Shown here piece after piece: positions 53,314 to 63,597 of a stretch of 64,000 nt of DNA. Each line of letters begins with the position of its first letter. The stretch's first letter is position 1. Source of the DNA: Gottfriedia acidiceleris (GTDB taxonomy: Bacteria > Bacillota > Bacilli > Bacillales > Bacillaceae_G); NCBI RefSeq assembly GCF_002128425.1, contig NZ_NESS01000014.1:1-64000 (forward strand), read 5' to 3'. Made by a program: the position numbers and the translations under genes. The notes beneath the pieces are model-generated. The model searched no databases. It saw only the letters and a list, made by a program, of their open reading frames with translations, and had not been told where the DNA came from.

Positions 53314-54343
53314 ATAAAGCTTTTTTTATCTTTTTTAATAAATTTTCTTCACAATAAATGTATAAGCGGTCAGAAGAATTTAATCTATAATCTCTTAGCT
53401 TTGGAATATTTAACTGTTCATTTATTGCTAACAAAGTTGCTCCTTTTTCAAATAATTGTAAATAGGCATCTTCGTAAGTTTTCCATTCTTTATTAGGTTC
53501 TATTACATGGATATTGCTTCCGTCAAACTTTGTATTTAAAAAATGCCTAAATATTGTTGAAGTTCCAGGATGCAATGTTGTCTTAGCGATTAGTCGTGAA
53601 ACAGATTCATATGATAATACAAAATCATCTACATTTACATGCTTAAAATTAACGATATGACTTTCTTTCGATATCTCGACAATTGTATGAATAGGTTTTT
53701 TATTCGTAGTTGATAGTGATTCGACTGCAGAAGCGATTAAAAGAGTTTTCCCATCTTTTAATACACTGTCTTCAATTGTAGAATCTGCAAATATACATAC
53801 CCGTTTTGCCTTAAATATATTGGCCTTTAGTAACGTACTTTCGATTGAAGGGTCTCCTTGAATAAAATGAACTTGAGGATGCTCGTAAGGTGATGTTTCT
53901 AGATTTTCAATTAATACAATTTTTGCATTTGGTGAAGAATCGAATAGTTCCTCAATAGCATCTCTTGTTTTTTTAGACCAACCAATGTAAATAAAGTGAT
54001 CATGATCCTTATACATAATTCTTCCCTCCAACTTTAAACGATGATATTTAGAAAAGGAATCAACAGTTTTAGATACTAGTAAGCCTATAATACCGACTCC
54101 GAAAATAAATAAAAACATTCCTAAGCATTTTCCTGCAATTGTTTTTGGAAAGAAATCTCCATAGCCTACGGTCGTCAAAGTAGTCATTGTCCACCACAAA
54201 CCATCGAATAAAGTTGGAAAGGTTTGTGGTTCTAAAATATGTATAGTAATTGAACCAAAAGAAACAATTAAAATAGATAGAATTAAAATTGAAACATAAT
54301 TAAAAGATACAAACTTTTTCCATATTGCAAGGAAGTATAACAA
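53312..54343 (-). CDS. Two-TM potassium channel with TrkA/RCK domain
   Basis: A 343-residue channel. Two membrane helices (residues about 15-37 and 75-97) flank the selectivity filter TTVGYGD in TMTTLTTVGYGDFFPKT. The cytosolic part is an RCK domain (HDHFIYIGWSKKTRDAIEELF, VLIENLETSP, IQGDPSIESTLLKANI) that gates the pore by ligand binding. It resembles B. subtilis YugO; other two-TM channels are possible. Start is ATG 54343 with AAAGGAGGAA ahead. It runs against engB and with the LiaF-like gene. Confidence 0.88.
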   Translation of the reverse strand: MLYFLAIWKKFVSFNYVSILILSILIVSFGSITIHILEPQTFPTLFDGLWWTMTTLTTVGYGDFFPKTIAGKCLGMFLFIFGVGIIGLLVSKTVDSFSKYHRLKLEGRIMYKDHDHFIYIGWSKKTRDAIEELFDSSPNAKIVLIENLETSPYEHPQVHFIQGDPSIESTLLKANIFKAKRVCIFADSTIEDSVLKDGKTLLIASAVESLSTTNKKPIHTIVEISKESHIVNFKHVNVDDFVLSYESVSRLIAKTTLHPGTSTIFRHFLNTKFDGSNIHVIEPNKEWKTYEDAYLQLFEKGATLLAINEQLNIPKLRDYRLNSSDRLYIYCEENLLKKIKKAL

Positions 54344-54391
54344 AGATGTTCCTCCTTTTAAAACTGCTAGTTTATGTATAAAAAAGTATGT

Positions 54392-54874
54392 TTATTTTTT
54401 AGAAAATAGAAGATATAATCCGATAACAGCAATCAATATTGGCCAATATTGCTGGAAATACGAGACTTGTGATTGGAGCGAACTAAGCATTGTTGCAAGC
54501 TTTTCATTAAAAAGGAAAAATAAAGACATAATAAATAATAGTAAACCAGGTAATAGATCACCTTTTCCTTTTCGAGATTGTAGTAACATTCCAATTGAAA
54601 TGATGAGTGTAAGAACGGACCAGTGGTTTGGCCAATTTTGAAAATGTTCAATGGCATAAAAATGAATTCCAAATCCAAGAACTACAATTCCCGGAAATAC
54701 ATAGTGAGTTTCTCTTCCTTTAAAAGCTTGAACAAGAAGTGCAATACCTGTAATCAAGATTGGAGTCGTCCAAAATGTAAAAATGTGTAAAGCTGGGACT
54801 TGCCATTTTGAAATAAGATAATAAATCCCAAAGCCAATTAATAGAATTCCAATAAATAATCGATTTTTTTTCAT
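54392..54874 (-). CDS. LiaI/LiaF-like small membrane protein
   Basis: A 160-residue protein with about five to six short hydrophobic segments and Arg-Lys-rich turns (KGRETH, QSRKGKGD). The start MKKNRLFIGILLIGFGIYYLI is typical of the LiaF transmembrane domain (DUF5668). Position between engB and hemA suggests the counterpart of B. subtilis YsxD, but the sequence match cannot be verified here. Function unknown. It lies 48 bases upstream of the channel gene on the same strand and is probably co-transcribed with it. Confidence 0.7.
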   Translation of the reverse strand: MKKNRLFIGILLIGFGIYYLISKWQVPALHIFTFWTTPILITGIALLVQAFKGRETHYVFPGIVVLGFGIHFYAIEHFQNWPNHWSVLTLIISIGMLLQSRKGKGDLLPGLLLFIMSLFFLFNEKLATMLSSLQSQVSYFQQYWPILIAVIGLYLLFSKK

Positions 54875-55091
54875 AGCAACTCCTGTTTAACATTATTTGT
54901 AATCACTTTTATTTTAAAATTATTGTATAATAAAATTTGTGTACATTTAATAGTATAAATCGGATTAAAAATTCTACAAAATATTACATTTATGATAGCA
55001 TATTGATGTAGAACATAGATATGATATTTTGCTAAGTAAAGATAGATATAAAACAAAAGCTTGAACAAAGTTTTTAGGGGGGCTTTAGGGC

Positions 55092-56444
55092 ATGCACATC
55101 ATTACAATAGGGATTAATTATAAAACTGCCCCAGTTGAAGTGCGAGAAAGGGTAGCGTTTGCTCCAAATGAACTACAGGATGCAATGAACACATTAAAAA
55201 ATGAAAAAAGCATCTTGGAAAACATTATCGTTTCTACTTGTAATCGTACGGAGATTTATGCAGTTGTCGATCAGGTTCATACAGGTCAATATTATATGAA
55301 ACGTTTTCTATTACAACGATTTGACTTAAAAGATGAGGAATTATCACCATATTTAATCATTAGAACAGGAAATGATGCAATCAACCATTTATTCACTGTA
55401 GCTAGTGGATTAGATTCAATGGTTATTGGTGAGACTCAAATTCTTGGACAAGTAAAAGATAGTTATTTACTTGCTCAAGAGAATAATGTAATTGGTACGA
55501 TTTTTAATCAATTATTTAAACAAGCAATTACATTTGCAAAAAAAGTTCACTCAGAAACTGGAATCGGTGAAAATGCCGTATCAGTAAGTTATGCTGCTGT
55601 AGAGCTATCAAAAAAGATTTTTAGCAATTTAAAAGGATGCAATGTACTAATCGTTGGAGCAGGAAAAATGAGTAACTTAGCTTTACAAAACTTGTATTCT
55701 CAAGGTGTAGGGAAAGTTACGGTTATTAACCGAACTGTTGAAAATGCTGTTAGACTTGCAGACCAATTTAATGGAATCGGAAAAGGACTAGAATCACTAG
55801 AAAATTCTTTAAAAGAAGCAGATATCGTTATTAGTTCAACTGGATCAAAAGAATACGTAATTACGGAAAAAATGATTCGTAGAATTGAAAAATCAAGAAA
55901 AGGTAATCCATTATTCCTAGTTGATATAGCTGTTCCAAGAGATATTGAACCATCAATTCATCATATTGATAGTGCATTCTTATATGATATTGATGATCTT
56001 CAAGGAATTGTTGCAGAAAATTTAGCAGAACGTGAACGAGAGGCAGTAAAAATTAAGAAGGCTATATCAGAAGAAATTGATAATTTTCAATCTTGGTTAT
56101 CAATGCTAGGTGTTGTTCCAGTAATCTCTGCATTACGTGAAAAGGCGTTAGATATTCAAGCAGATACAATGAGTAGTCTAGAGAGAAAACTTCCTCATTT
56201 ATCTGAAAGAGATTTAAAAATTATTCAAAAGCACACAAAAAGTATCGTAAATCAACTTTTACGAGATCCAATTATGAAAGCGAAAGAAATGGGTACTTCT
56301 AAACACTCAGAAGCACAAATTGCCCTTTTTAAAGAAATATTTAGTCTAGATGAAATTTTACTTGAATCTAAAGATGAAAAACACATGCAAACTAACCAAG
56401 AAAAAGAGATTATTTCTTTAAAACAAAACTTAGGTTTTTTATGA
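55092..56444 (+). CDS. hemA: Glutamyl-tRNA reductase
   Basis: A 450-residue enzyme that reduces glutamyl-tRNA to glutamate-1-semialdehyde, the committed haem step. The catalytic Cys50 is in [37 protein letters not shown] is the substrate domain; [17 protein letters not shown] binds NADPH; the C-terminal helices carry dimerisation ([21 protein letters not shown]). AGGGGGGCT precedes ATG. First gene of hemAXCDBL. Confidence 0.97.
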   Translation: MHIITIGINYKTAPVEVRERVAFAPNELQDAMNTLKNEKSILENIIVSTCNRTEIYAVVDQVHTGQYYMKRFLLQRFDLKDEELSPYLIIRTGNDAINHLFTVASGLDSMVIGETQILGQVKDSYLLAQENNVIGTIFNQLFKQAITFAKKVHSETGIGENAVSVSYAAVELSKKIFSNLKGCNVLIVGAGKMSNLALQNLYSQGVGKVTVINRTVENAVRLADQFNGIGKGLESLENSLKEADIVISSTGSKEYVITEKMIRRIEKSRKGNPLFLVDIAVPRDIEPSIHHIDSAFLYDIDDLQGIVAENLAEREREAVKIKKAISEEIDNFQSWLSMLGVVPVISALREKALDIQADTMSSLERKLPHLSERDLKIIQKHTKSIVNQLLRDPIMKAKEMGTSKHSEAQIALFKEIFSLDEILLESKDEKHMQTNQEKEIISLKQNLGFL

Positions 56445-56454
56445 GGTTTAGTTA

Positions 56455-57288
56455 GTGGCGCTTTTGGAAAGTAGTTTTATCTATCATTTATTAATCTTAT
56501 TGTTTGCATGGAGTATCGTTTTTTCTTTTATAGATTTTATAGATACAAATAGGATGGCAAGTCGAGTGGCATTTTATTTGCTAGCAATTGTTTGGGTGTT
56601 CTCTTCTGTTTTAATGATTTACACCATTAGCCAATACAGTTTATATTCCTTTATTACTTCAAGAGAAGGGCTATATATATATGTTTGGATCATAATATCA
56701 TTATCAATGGTTATTAATTGGGTAGTAAAACTAGAGTACTTAGTTTTCTTTACAAATGTTGTTTCATTTTTAGTTTTTTCATTATCAATTTTAATTCCGA
56801 AGGCGGGTAAAACAGCTACATTAGTCGATCAGTTAAAGTCGGAGTTATTATATATCCATATTGGACTTGCTTTCTTAGCATACGGTGCTTTTACCCTGTC
56901 CTTTATTTTTTCAGTTATGTACATTTTTCAATATGTTCTATTAAAAAAGAAGAAATGGTCTACACATTTAAAGAAATTAGGTAGTTTAGGTAAATTGGAA
57001 AAAATGTTTATTACATTTAACTTATTTGGCGTTCCACTTATGTTAACTTCCCTTATTTTAGGTGTTATTTGGGCTAGTATTCGATTACATACATTTGTTT
57101 GGTATGATATGAAAGTAATAGGCTCATTTTTCGTTTTAATTATGTATAGTACGTTTATGTATTTAAAGGTAAGCAACCGTTTCTATGGCAAATCTCTTTG
57201 CATATTTAACATCTGTTGCTTCTTAGTTTTGTTCGGAAATTATGTTGTTTCAAATCTATATTCAAAGTTTCATTTATGGAGTACGTAA
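56455..57288 (+). CDS. hemX: HemX, membrane regulator of HemA level
   Basis: A 277-residue membrane protein with about eight hydrophobic helices and a CcsA-like region (LLYIHIGLAFLAYGAFTLSFIFSVMYIFQY). In B. subtilis HemX lowers the amount of HemA protein. It starts at GTG 56455 behind GAGGTTTAG, ten bases after hemA, with no gap for a promoter. Conserved His/Trp motifs (HIGLAF, WAS) are those of cytochrome-assembly proteins, though no haem handling is shown. Confidence 0.9.
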   Translation: MALLESSFIYHLLILLFAWSIVFSFIDFIDTNRMASRVAFYLLAIVWVFSSVLMIYTISQYSLYSFITSREGLYIYVWIIISLSMVINWVVKLEYLVFFTNVVSFLVFSLSILIPKAGKTATLVDQLKSELLYIHIGLAFLAYGAFTLSFIFSVMYIFQYVLLKKKKWSTHLKKLGSLGKLEKMFITFNLFGVPLMLTSLILGVIWASIRLHTFVWYDMKVIGSFFVLIMYSTFMYLKVSNRFYGKSLCIFNICCFLVLFGNYVVSNLYSKFHLWST

Positions 57289-57300
57289 GGAGATATAACG

Positions 57301-58233
57301 ATGCGTAAAATTATAGTTGGTACAAGAAGAAGTAAACTAGCATTAACACAAACGAAATGGTTTGTAGAGAAACTAAAAGAAGTAGCACCCGATTATGAAT
57401 TTGAGTTAAAGGAAATCGTTACAAAAGGTGATGTAATACTTGATGTAACTCTTTCAAAGGTTGGGGGAAAAGGTTTATTCGTTAAAGAAATTGAACATGC
57501 AATGCTAACGAATGAAATTGACTTAGCTGTACATAGTATGAAGGATATGCCGGCTATTTTACCTGAAGGTTTGATGATTGGATGTACGCCAAAACGTGTT
57601 GATCCTAGAGATGCACTTCTTTCAAATAGTGGTAAAGGATTAATGGGACTTGAAGAAGGATCAGTTGTCGGTACAAGTAGTTTAAGAAGAAGTGCTCAAA
57701 TTAAAGCAGTTCGTCCAGACCTACAAATTAAATGGATTCGTGGAAATATCGATACACGTATTCAAAAGCTAAAGGATAATGAATACGATGCGATTATTCT
57801 TGCAGCAGCTGGTTTAAAAAGAATGGGTTGGGCTGAGGAAAGTATAAATGAATACATTGACGAAACAATCTGTGTACCAGCAGTAGGTCAAGGTTCACTT
57901 GCTATCGAATGTCGTGAAAATGATACAGAAATCCGTGAATTACTAAATAGACTAAATGATGAATTAACATATAGAACAGTAAAAGCTGAACGTGTATTTC
58001 TTCATAAAATGGAAGGTGGTTGCCAAGTCCCTATTGCTGGATTTGCAACGATCGATGACAAAGATGAAATCTCGTTAACTGCATTAGTAGCTAAACCAGA
58101 TGGATCAATTATCTTAAAAGAAACTATTAAAGGTACTGATCCTACAGAAATTGGTGAAAAAGCTGCAAATCTATTAATTGAACGTGGAGCAAAGGATATT
58201 ATTGATTCTGTAAAAGAGGCAGCGGATGAATAA
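57301..58233 (+). CDS. hemC: Porphobilinogen deaminase
   Basis: A 310-residue enzyme that joins four porphobilinogens. [15 protein letters not shown] opens it; [25 protein letters not shown] (catalytic Asp) and [11 protein letters not shown] carry substrate-binding Arg; [11 protein letters not shown] follows; the dipyrromethane cofactor Cys is residue 241 in [20 protein letters not shown] precedes ATG. It overlaps hemD by eight bases. Confidence 0.97.
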   Translation: MRKIIVGTRRSKLALTQTKWFVEKLKEVAPDYEFELKEIVTKGDVILDVTLSKVGGKGLFVKEIEHAMLTNEIDLAVHSMKDMPAILPEGLMIGCTPKRVDPRDALLSNSGKGLMGLEEGSVVGTSSLRRSAQIKAVRPDLQIKWIRGNIDTRIQKLKDNEYDAIILAAAGLKRMGWAEESINEYIDETICVPAVGQGSLAIECRENDTEIRELLNRLNDELTYRTVKAERVFLHKMEGGCQVPIAGFATIDDKDEISLTALVAKPDGSIILKETIKGTDPTEIGEKAANLLIERGAKDIIDSVKEAADE

Positions 58234-58999
58234 TTCCTTAAATGGAATAAAAATATTAGTGACAAGGGCAGAGCATCAAGCTGATGAATTCAATCAATTA
58301 ATTCATCAGTTTGGTGGATGTCCTATTAATCTTCCACTTCAAAAAATAGTTAAAATTGATATTTCGATTAATGAATTGGAACAATTAGTTCTTGATACAG
58401 AATGGATTTTATTCACAAGTGTTAATTCAGTAAATTATTTTGTGCAAAACATTACAAAGGATCTTAAACAAAAAATTCTTCAAAAAAAAATTGGTGCTGT
58501 TGGAGAAAAAACAAAGAATCGATTATTTGAAGAAGGATTTGAAGTAGCTTTTCTTCCAAGTCAATTTACTGGTAAAACATTTGCTTCTGAGTTAAGTTAC
58601 ATAGTAGAAAAAGGAACAAAATTTTTATTTTTACGCGGCTCTTTAGCGAGTGATAACGTACCAAAAATACTAGGGGAAAATGGTCATGTAGTTAATTCAT
58701 TAACTGTTTATGAGACCATTGCAAATCTAGCTATAAAAAATGAACTGTTAAATTTATTAATAAATAAAAAGCTAGATGTGATTACATTTTTGAATCCATT
58801 TAGTGTAGAACAGTTTTGTTTGTTGATTGGAAATGCAATTAGTATGGATGATTTAAACAACATTCAAATTGCTTGTATCGGTGAAGTAACCGCACAAAAA
58901 GCTAGAGAAAAAGGTTTGAATAATATTATTGTTCCTAGTAAATTTACAACTGAAGCTTTAATAAAAAAAATAGTAGATGATCGTAATCGTATCGTCTGA
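58226..58999 (+). CDS. hemD: Uroporphyrinogen-III synthase
   Basis: A 257-residue protein with the two-domain pattern of Hem[87 protein letters not shown] and [28 protein letters not shown]. Sequence is poorly conserved in this family but order and context settle it. The start overlaps hemC, behind GAGGCAGCGG. Confidence 0.92.
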   Translation: MNNSLNGIKILVTRAEHQADEFNQLIHQFGGCPINLPLQKIVKIDISINELEQLVLDTEWILFTSVNSVNYFVQNITKDLKQKILQKKIGAVGEKTKNRLFEEGFEVAFLPSQFTGKTFASELSYIVEKGTKFLFLRGSLASDNVPKILGENGHVVNSLTVYETIANLAIKNELLNLLINKKLDVITFLNPFSVEQFCLLIGNAISMDDLNNIQIACIGEVTAQKAREKGLNNIIVPSKFTTEALIKKIVDDRNRIV

Positions 59000-59020
59000 C
59001 TTAAAAAGAAGGAGAAAAAA

Positions 59021-60007
59021 ATGACTTATTCTATTCCGTTTGATCGTCACCGCCGTTTAAGAAGCACACCTGCATTACGCTCTATGGTTAGAGAGACACA
59101 TTTACATAAAGAAGATTTTATTTATCCTCTTTTTGTTGTTGAAGGACAAGGGGTAAAAAACCCTATTAGTTCAATGCCAGGTGTATTTCAATTTTCATTA
59201 GATGAATTAAAAAAAGAAATGGATGAAATTGTATCATTAGGCATAAAATCTGTCATATTCTTTGGTATTCCTGATGTAAAAGATGCAGTAGGTTCAGAGG
59301 CTTACTGTGCAACTGGTATCGTTCAACGAGCGATTTCGCAAACGAAAGAGCAATATCCAGAAATGATTGTTATTGCAGATACATGTTTATGTGAGTATAC
59401 AGATCATGGACATTGTGGAGTTTTAGAAGATGGGTATGTTAATAATGATGAATCGTTAATACTATTAGCAAAAACAGCAGTAAGTCAAGCACAGGCTGGC
59501 GCAGATATTATTGCTCCTTCAAATATGATGGATGGATTCGTTGCAACAATTCGTCATGCTTTGGATGAAGCTGGATTTGATAATATTCCAATTATGTCAT
59601 ATGCAGTAAAATATGCTTCAGCATTTTATGGTCCATTCCGTGAGGCAGCTCAAAGTGCTCCAGGACAAGGTGACCGTAAGGCATATCAAATGGACCCTGC
59701 AAATCGTTTAGAAGCATTCCGTGAAGCAGAATCAGATACGGTTGAAGGTGCAGATTTCTTAATCATTAAACCAGCTCTTTCATATTTAGATATCATTCGT
59801 GATATCCGAAATAACTATCACCAACCAATCGTTGCTTATAATGTAAGTGGCGAATATGCAATGGTTAAGGCTGCTGCTTTGAATGGTTGGATTGAAGAAG
59901 AAAAAGTTGTAATGGAAAAATTAATTAGCATGAAACGTGCTGGTGCAGATATGATTATGACTTATCATGCTAAAGATGCTTGCAGATGGTTATCAGAAGG
60001 GAAGTAA
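59021..60007 (+). CDS. hemB: Delta-aminolevulinic acid dehydratase
   Basis: A 328-residue TIM-barrel enzyme that condenses two ALA molecules to porphobilinogen. Zinc-ligand cysteines appear in [15 protein letters not shown]; Schiff-base lysines are in [15 protein letters not shown] and [21 protein letters not shown] precedes ATG. Placed between hemD and hemL as in B. subtilis. Confidence 0.97.
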   Translation: MTYSIPFDRHRRLRSTPALRSMVRETHLHKEDFIYPLFVVEGQGVKNPISSMPGVFQFSLDELKKEMDEIVSLGIKSVIFFGIPDVKDAVGSEAYCATGIVQRAISQTKEQYPEMIVIADTCLCEYTDHGHCGVLEDGYVNNDESLILLAKTAVSQAQAGADIIAPSNMMDGFVATIRHALDEAGFDNIPIMSYAVKYASAFYGPFREAAQSAPGQGDRKAYQMDPANRLEAFREAESDTVEGADFLIIKPALSYLDIIRDIRNNYHQPIVAYNVSGEYAMVKAAALNGWIEEEKVVMEKLISMKRAGADMIMTYHAKDACRWLSEGK

Positions 60008-60013
60008 TTAAAA

Positions 60014-61300
60014 ATGAGATCATATAACAAGTCAATTGAAGCGTTTGAAGAGGCAAAACAAGTACTTCCTGGTGGTGTAAATAGTCCGGTTCGTGCATTT
60101 AAGAGTGTTAATATGTCACCGATTTTTATGAGCCATGGAAAAGGCTCTAAAATATATGATATTGACGGAAATGAGTATATCGATTATGTATTATCATGGG
60201 GACCACTAATTTTAGGCCATTCTAATGAGCGTGTAGTTGAAGGCTTAAAGCGAACTGCAGAAACAGGAACTAGCTTTGGAGCACCAACATTAAAAGAAAC
60301 TGAATTAGCTAAACTTGTTATCGAAAGAGTGCCTTCGATTGAAGTTGTTCGAATGGTTAACTCAGGAACAGAAGCGACAATGAGTGCTTTACGTCTTGCT
60401 CGCGGATTTACTGGTCGTAACAAGATTTTAAAATTTGAAGGATGTTACCATGGACATGGTGATTCCTTATTAATTAAAGCTGGTTCTGGTGTAGCTACAC
60501 TTGGATTACCAGATAGCCCTGGTGTACCAGAAGGTGTTGCATCTAATACAATCACAGTTCCTTATAATGATTTAGAAAGTATAAGATTTGCTTTTGAACA
60601 ATTTGGTGATGAGCTAGCAGCGGTTATTGTTGAGCCGGTTGCAGGTAATATGGGTGTTGTTCCACCAGTTGAAGGTTTCTTAGAAGGCTTAAGAGAAATA
60701 ACTACTCAATATGGTACTTTATTGATATTTGATGAAGTTATGACTGGATTCCGTGTAGGTTATAATTGTGCACAAGGTCATTTTGGTGTCACACCTGATA
60801 TCACTTGCTTAGGAAAAGTTATTGGTGGAGGTCTGCCAGTAGGTGCGTATGGTGGTAAAGCTGAAATCATGAATCAAATTGCTCCAAGTGGCCCAATTTA
60901 TCAAGCAGGAACACTTTCAGGAAATCCTTTAGCGATGACAGCTGGTTACGAAACATTAAGTCAGTTATCTAAAGAAGATTATGTAGAATTTAACCGTAAG
61001 GCTGATCTGCTAGAAGCAGGTTATAAAGCTGCAGCTGAAAAATACAATATTCCGCATTGTATTAATCGTGCAGGTTCAATGGTTGGATTCTTCTTCACAA
61101 ATGAAAAGGTTGAAAATTACGAAACAGCAAAAACTTCTAATTTAGAAATGTTTGCTAAATACTATCAACTAATGGCTGAACAAGGTGTCTTCTTACCACC
61201 ATCACAATTTGAAGGATTATTCCTATCAACTTCACATACTGACGAAGATATTCAAAAAACGATTGCAGCTGCTGAATACGCATTTTCGCAATTAGTATAA
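60014..61300 (+). CDS. hemL: Glutamate-1-semialdehyde 2,1-aminomutase
   Basis: A 428-residue PLP enzyme that makes 5-aminolevulinate from glutamate-1-semialdehyde. [68 protein letters not shown] and [17 protein letters not shown] (PLP lysine) are diagnostic. Six bases separate it from hemB, whose end GGGAAGTAA gives only a weak ribosome binding site. Last gene of the hem operon; terminator follows. Confidence 0.96.
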   Translation: MRSYNKSIEAFEEAKQVLPGGVNSPVRAFKSVNMSPIFMSHGKGSKIYDIDGNEYIDYVLSWGPLILGHSNERVVEGLKRTAETGTSFGAPTLKETELAKLVIERVPSIEVVRMVNSGTEATMSALRLARGFTGRNKILKFEGCYHGHGDSLLIKAGSGVATLGLPDSPGVPEGVASNTITVPYNDLESIRFAFEQFGDELAAVIVEPVAGNMGVVPPVEGFLEGLREITTQYGTLLIFDEVMTGFRVGYNCAQGHFGVTPDITCLGKVIGGGLPVGAYGGKAEIMNQIAPSGPIYQAGTLSGNPLAMTAGYETLSQLSKEDYVEFNRKADLLEAGYKAAAEKYNIPHCINRAGSMVGFFFTNEKVENYETAKTSNLEMFAKYYQLMAEQGVFLPPSQFEGLFLSTSHTDEDIQKTIAAAEYAFSQLV

Positions 61301-61305
61301 ATTAA

Positions 61306-61342
61306 GGTAGGTGGTGTCCTCTTTTTTAGGGCACCATTTTTT
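61306..61342 (+). terminator. Terminator of the hem operon
   Basis: GGTGGTGTCCT pairs with AGGGCACCA around CTTTTTT, followed by seven T. Confidence 0.88.
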
Positions 61343-61621
61343 TATAGCAAATAGAGTTGGTAAAGTTGGCTTGAACGTAAATAATTTCAATTACATAGTT
61401 GGACATTTTTCTCTTTTTTTTTGATCGCGTTCGCCCTGTTCTTTCCAAATGCTACTCTTAATTTTTCTTTTCCTATTCCCTAACCCCTGTTTTTCTTTAA
61501 TTCTGCCATAATAAAACCTTTCTTAATATAAAATAACAATCTTTTCTTCATAAATTTTTCGTTTCGTTCATAAAAATGTAATGTCATAGACCAAATTGGA
61601 CGATGAGAGGAGGACATTAAG

Positions 61622-63511
61622 GTGTCTTCAGAAAATCAAACAAATATTCGCTTTTCATTGAAAGAAACTGTCTGGTTCCAAAAAGGACAGGAAGTTAAAG
61701 AGGTAAGGTCACTCTCGTTAAATCCAGACATTACTATACAGCAATTTGAAGAATATGTTCAAGTGAAGGGTGTCTTAACCTTACAAGGTAATTATACGCC
61801 TGATTTGGCGAATCAAGGTGATTATTACTCATTAAGAGAATTAGCGCCTTCAAGAATGGTTGAAAATGTAATCGCTCTTGATGATGGAAGTTGTGAATTA
61901 AATCATCAGTTCCCTGTAGATATTTCAATACCTTTAACTAGAATTACTGATCTCGAAAATCTATGTGTTTCTGTTGAGACATTTGATTATCAATTAGCTG
62001 AAAAAGGTAGTATTCAAATTGCTGCTGATTTATGTATTTCGGGTCTACATGATCACAATAGAGCAGTGGAAACTTATCAAGAACAAAGAGGGTATGAACA
62101 ATATAATGGCTACTCGTACGAAAATGAATATCGCTCTAGTAATGAAGCGAATGAAGGATATGAGTATCAGGAAGAAAGAGAACAAGAAGAACAATTCCAG
62201 TTCTTTCATCAACCTACTTCTGAACAAGAAAAAAGTGTTCAAGATAATCTATATGGCAGTGATTGGATACAATCGCTTGAAGAGAATGATGAGCAAGAAG
62301 AACAAGACACATATCCTCAGCAACCTACTTACTTAGAGGTATTTCAGCCTGAAGAAGTAGTTGAAGATCGAGTCGAAGCAGTTGAAAATGAAGTGGAGCA
62401 TTATTATGAGTTAGATGAAAGCAATGAACAACGTTTTGAAGAGGAACAACAATTAGAAGAATATTCTAATTTTGAAATTACAGCCCAGTCAGAGCAGTTA
62501 GAACAGTCAGAACAGTTAGAAGAACAATCAGAAGAGCAATTCGAAGAGCAATCAGAAGAGCAATTAGAAGAACAATCAGAAACTCAAGAAGAATATGAAG
62601 AAGTATTTAGAGGTTTTAATATATCAGCAGAGACAATGAAACCACAGGAAGTGGAATCAGAAGCAGTGGAACCACGAGAAGTAGAACCGCAAGCAATGGA
62701 ACTACAGGAAGTGGAGCCACAAGCAGTAGATACAACCCCGAGCTTCTTGATGAATAATAATGATGCAGAAGCTAGTCAAAGTGAAAATGATGCACAGGCA
62801 TCTAACAATGTAAATCATACGTATAATGAGCGACCTAGTTTCTTGAATAATGATTTTAATGTACACAGTTATTTAAACAATTCATTAAATAGTAGACCTA
62901 GCTTCTTAGATAATGATTTTAGCACTTTGCAAAATTATGCTAATAACGAAAGCAATGCACAAAATGAAATAGAAAAATATGAAGAACTATATAATCGTAC
63001 TTTAGAGCAAAACTATCAACCGTATGTGAACCAACAATATCAGCAAGCGCCATTTGCATATAATCAAAATCAGCAACAATTCTATCAAAATCCATTTCCT
63101 CAAACAAATCAAGAAAATTCTTTCGAGAATCCAAATGATGTTCGTCAAACACCACCTTATTATGCGGATTATTATCAAGCTCAAGTAGAGCAGCAAGAAG
63201 CACCACCAGAATTACCAAAAGTAGAAATAAAAGCTGAATCAGATGTAAACAAAGAAATAAAAGAAGAAGTGAGCGAAAAAAGAAGTGTTAAAAGTGACAA
63301 TTTACTTTCAAGTTTGTTTACTGGCGAAGGAAGAGAAGATTCTTATACTAAATTAAAATTATATTTAGCTCAAAATGGAGATACAATTGAATCTGTAGCT
63401 AAAAAATATAACTTACAAACTCAGCAGCTAAATCGTGTAAATAACTTGAATGATGAATTTTTATCCGAAGGGCAAATTATTTATATTCCAGTAACTGCGA
63501 TAAAACAATAA
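61622..63511 (+). CDS. spoVID: Spore morphogenetic protein SpoVID
   Basis: A 629-residue coat-encasement protein. Residues 1-140 are the conserved N-terminal domain (IRFSLKETVWFQKGQEVKEV, LTLQGNYTPD). The middle is acidic, low-complexity sequence: an EQSEEQ-type run (about 288-321), EVEPQ-type repeats (340-370) and three copies of a PSFLxNDF-like motif (about 373, 404 and 426). The C-terminus (578-628) is a LysM domain (LYLAQNGDTIESVAKKYNL, EGQIIYIPV), known to bind lipid II and SafA. It starts at GTG 61622 behind GAGAGGAGG. It is longer than I recall for B. subtilis SpoVID, mostly in the middle. Confidence 0.93.
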   Translation: MSSENQTNIRFSLKETVWFQKGQEVKEVRSLSLNPDITIQQFEEYVQVKGVLTLQGNYTPDLANQGDYYSLRELAPSRMVENVIALDDGSCELNHQFPVDISIPLTRITDLENLCVSVETFDYQLAEKGSIQIAADLCISGLHDHNRAVETYQEQRGYEQYNGYSYENEYRSSNEANEGYEYQEEREQEEQFQFFHQPTSEQEKSVQDNLYGSDWIQSLEENDEQEEQDTYPQQPTYLEVFQPEEVVEDRVEAVENEVEHYYELDESNEQRFEEEQQLEEYSNFEITAQSEQLEQSEQLEEQSEEQFEEQSEEQLEEQSETQEEYEEVFRGFNISAETMKPQEVESEAVEPREVEPQAMELQEVEPQAVDTTPSFLMNNNDAEASQSENDAQASNNVNHTYNERPSFLNNDFNVHSYLNNSLNSRPSFLDNDFSTLQNYANNESNAQNEIEKYEELYNRTLEQNYQPYVNQQYQQAPFAYNQNQQQFYQNPFPQTNQENSFENPNDVRQTPPYYADYYQAQVEQQEAPPELPKVEIKAESDVNKEIKEEVSEKRSVKSDNLLSSLFTGEGREDSYTKLKLYLAQNGDTIESVAKKYNLQTQQLNRVNNLNDEFLSEGQIIYIPVTAIKQ

Positions 63512-63523
63512 CAATATGGTGAG

Positions 63524-63568
63524 AGCTTTGTATTAGTAAAGACACTTGTCTACTAATACAAGGCTTTT
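63524..63568 (+). terminator. Hairpin after spoVID
   Basis: AGCTTTGTATTAGTA pairs with TACTAATACAAGGCT around 12 bases, then TTTT. With so few T it may terminate only partly, leaving read-through to ysxE. Confidence 0.6.
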
Positions 63569-63597
63569 ACGCATTTAGAAAGTGAGAGTGACGCATC

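Noticed and set aside
62485-62590. Short direct repeats in spoVID considered as a CRISPR-like array
   Set aside because: The repeats are in-frame Glu/Gln/Ser codons without unique spacers; there are no cas genes in the window.
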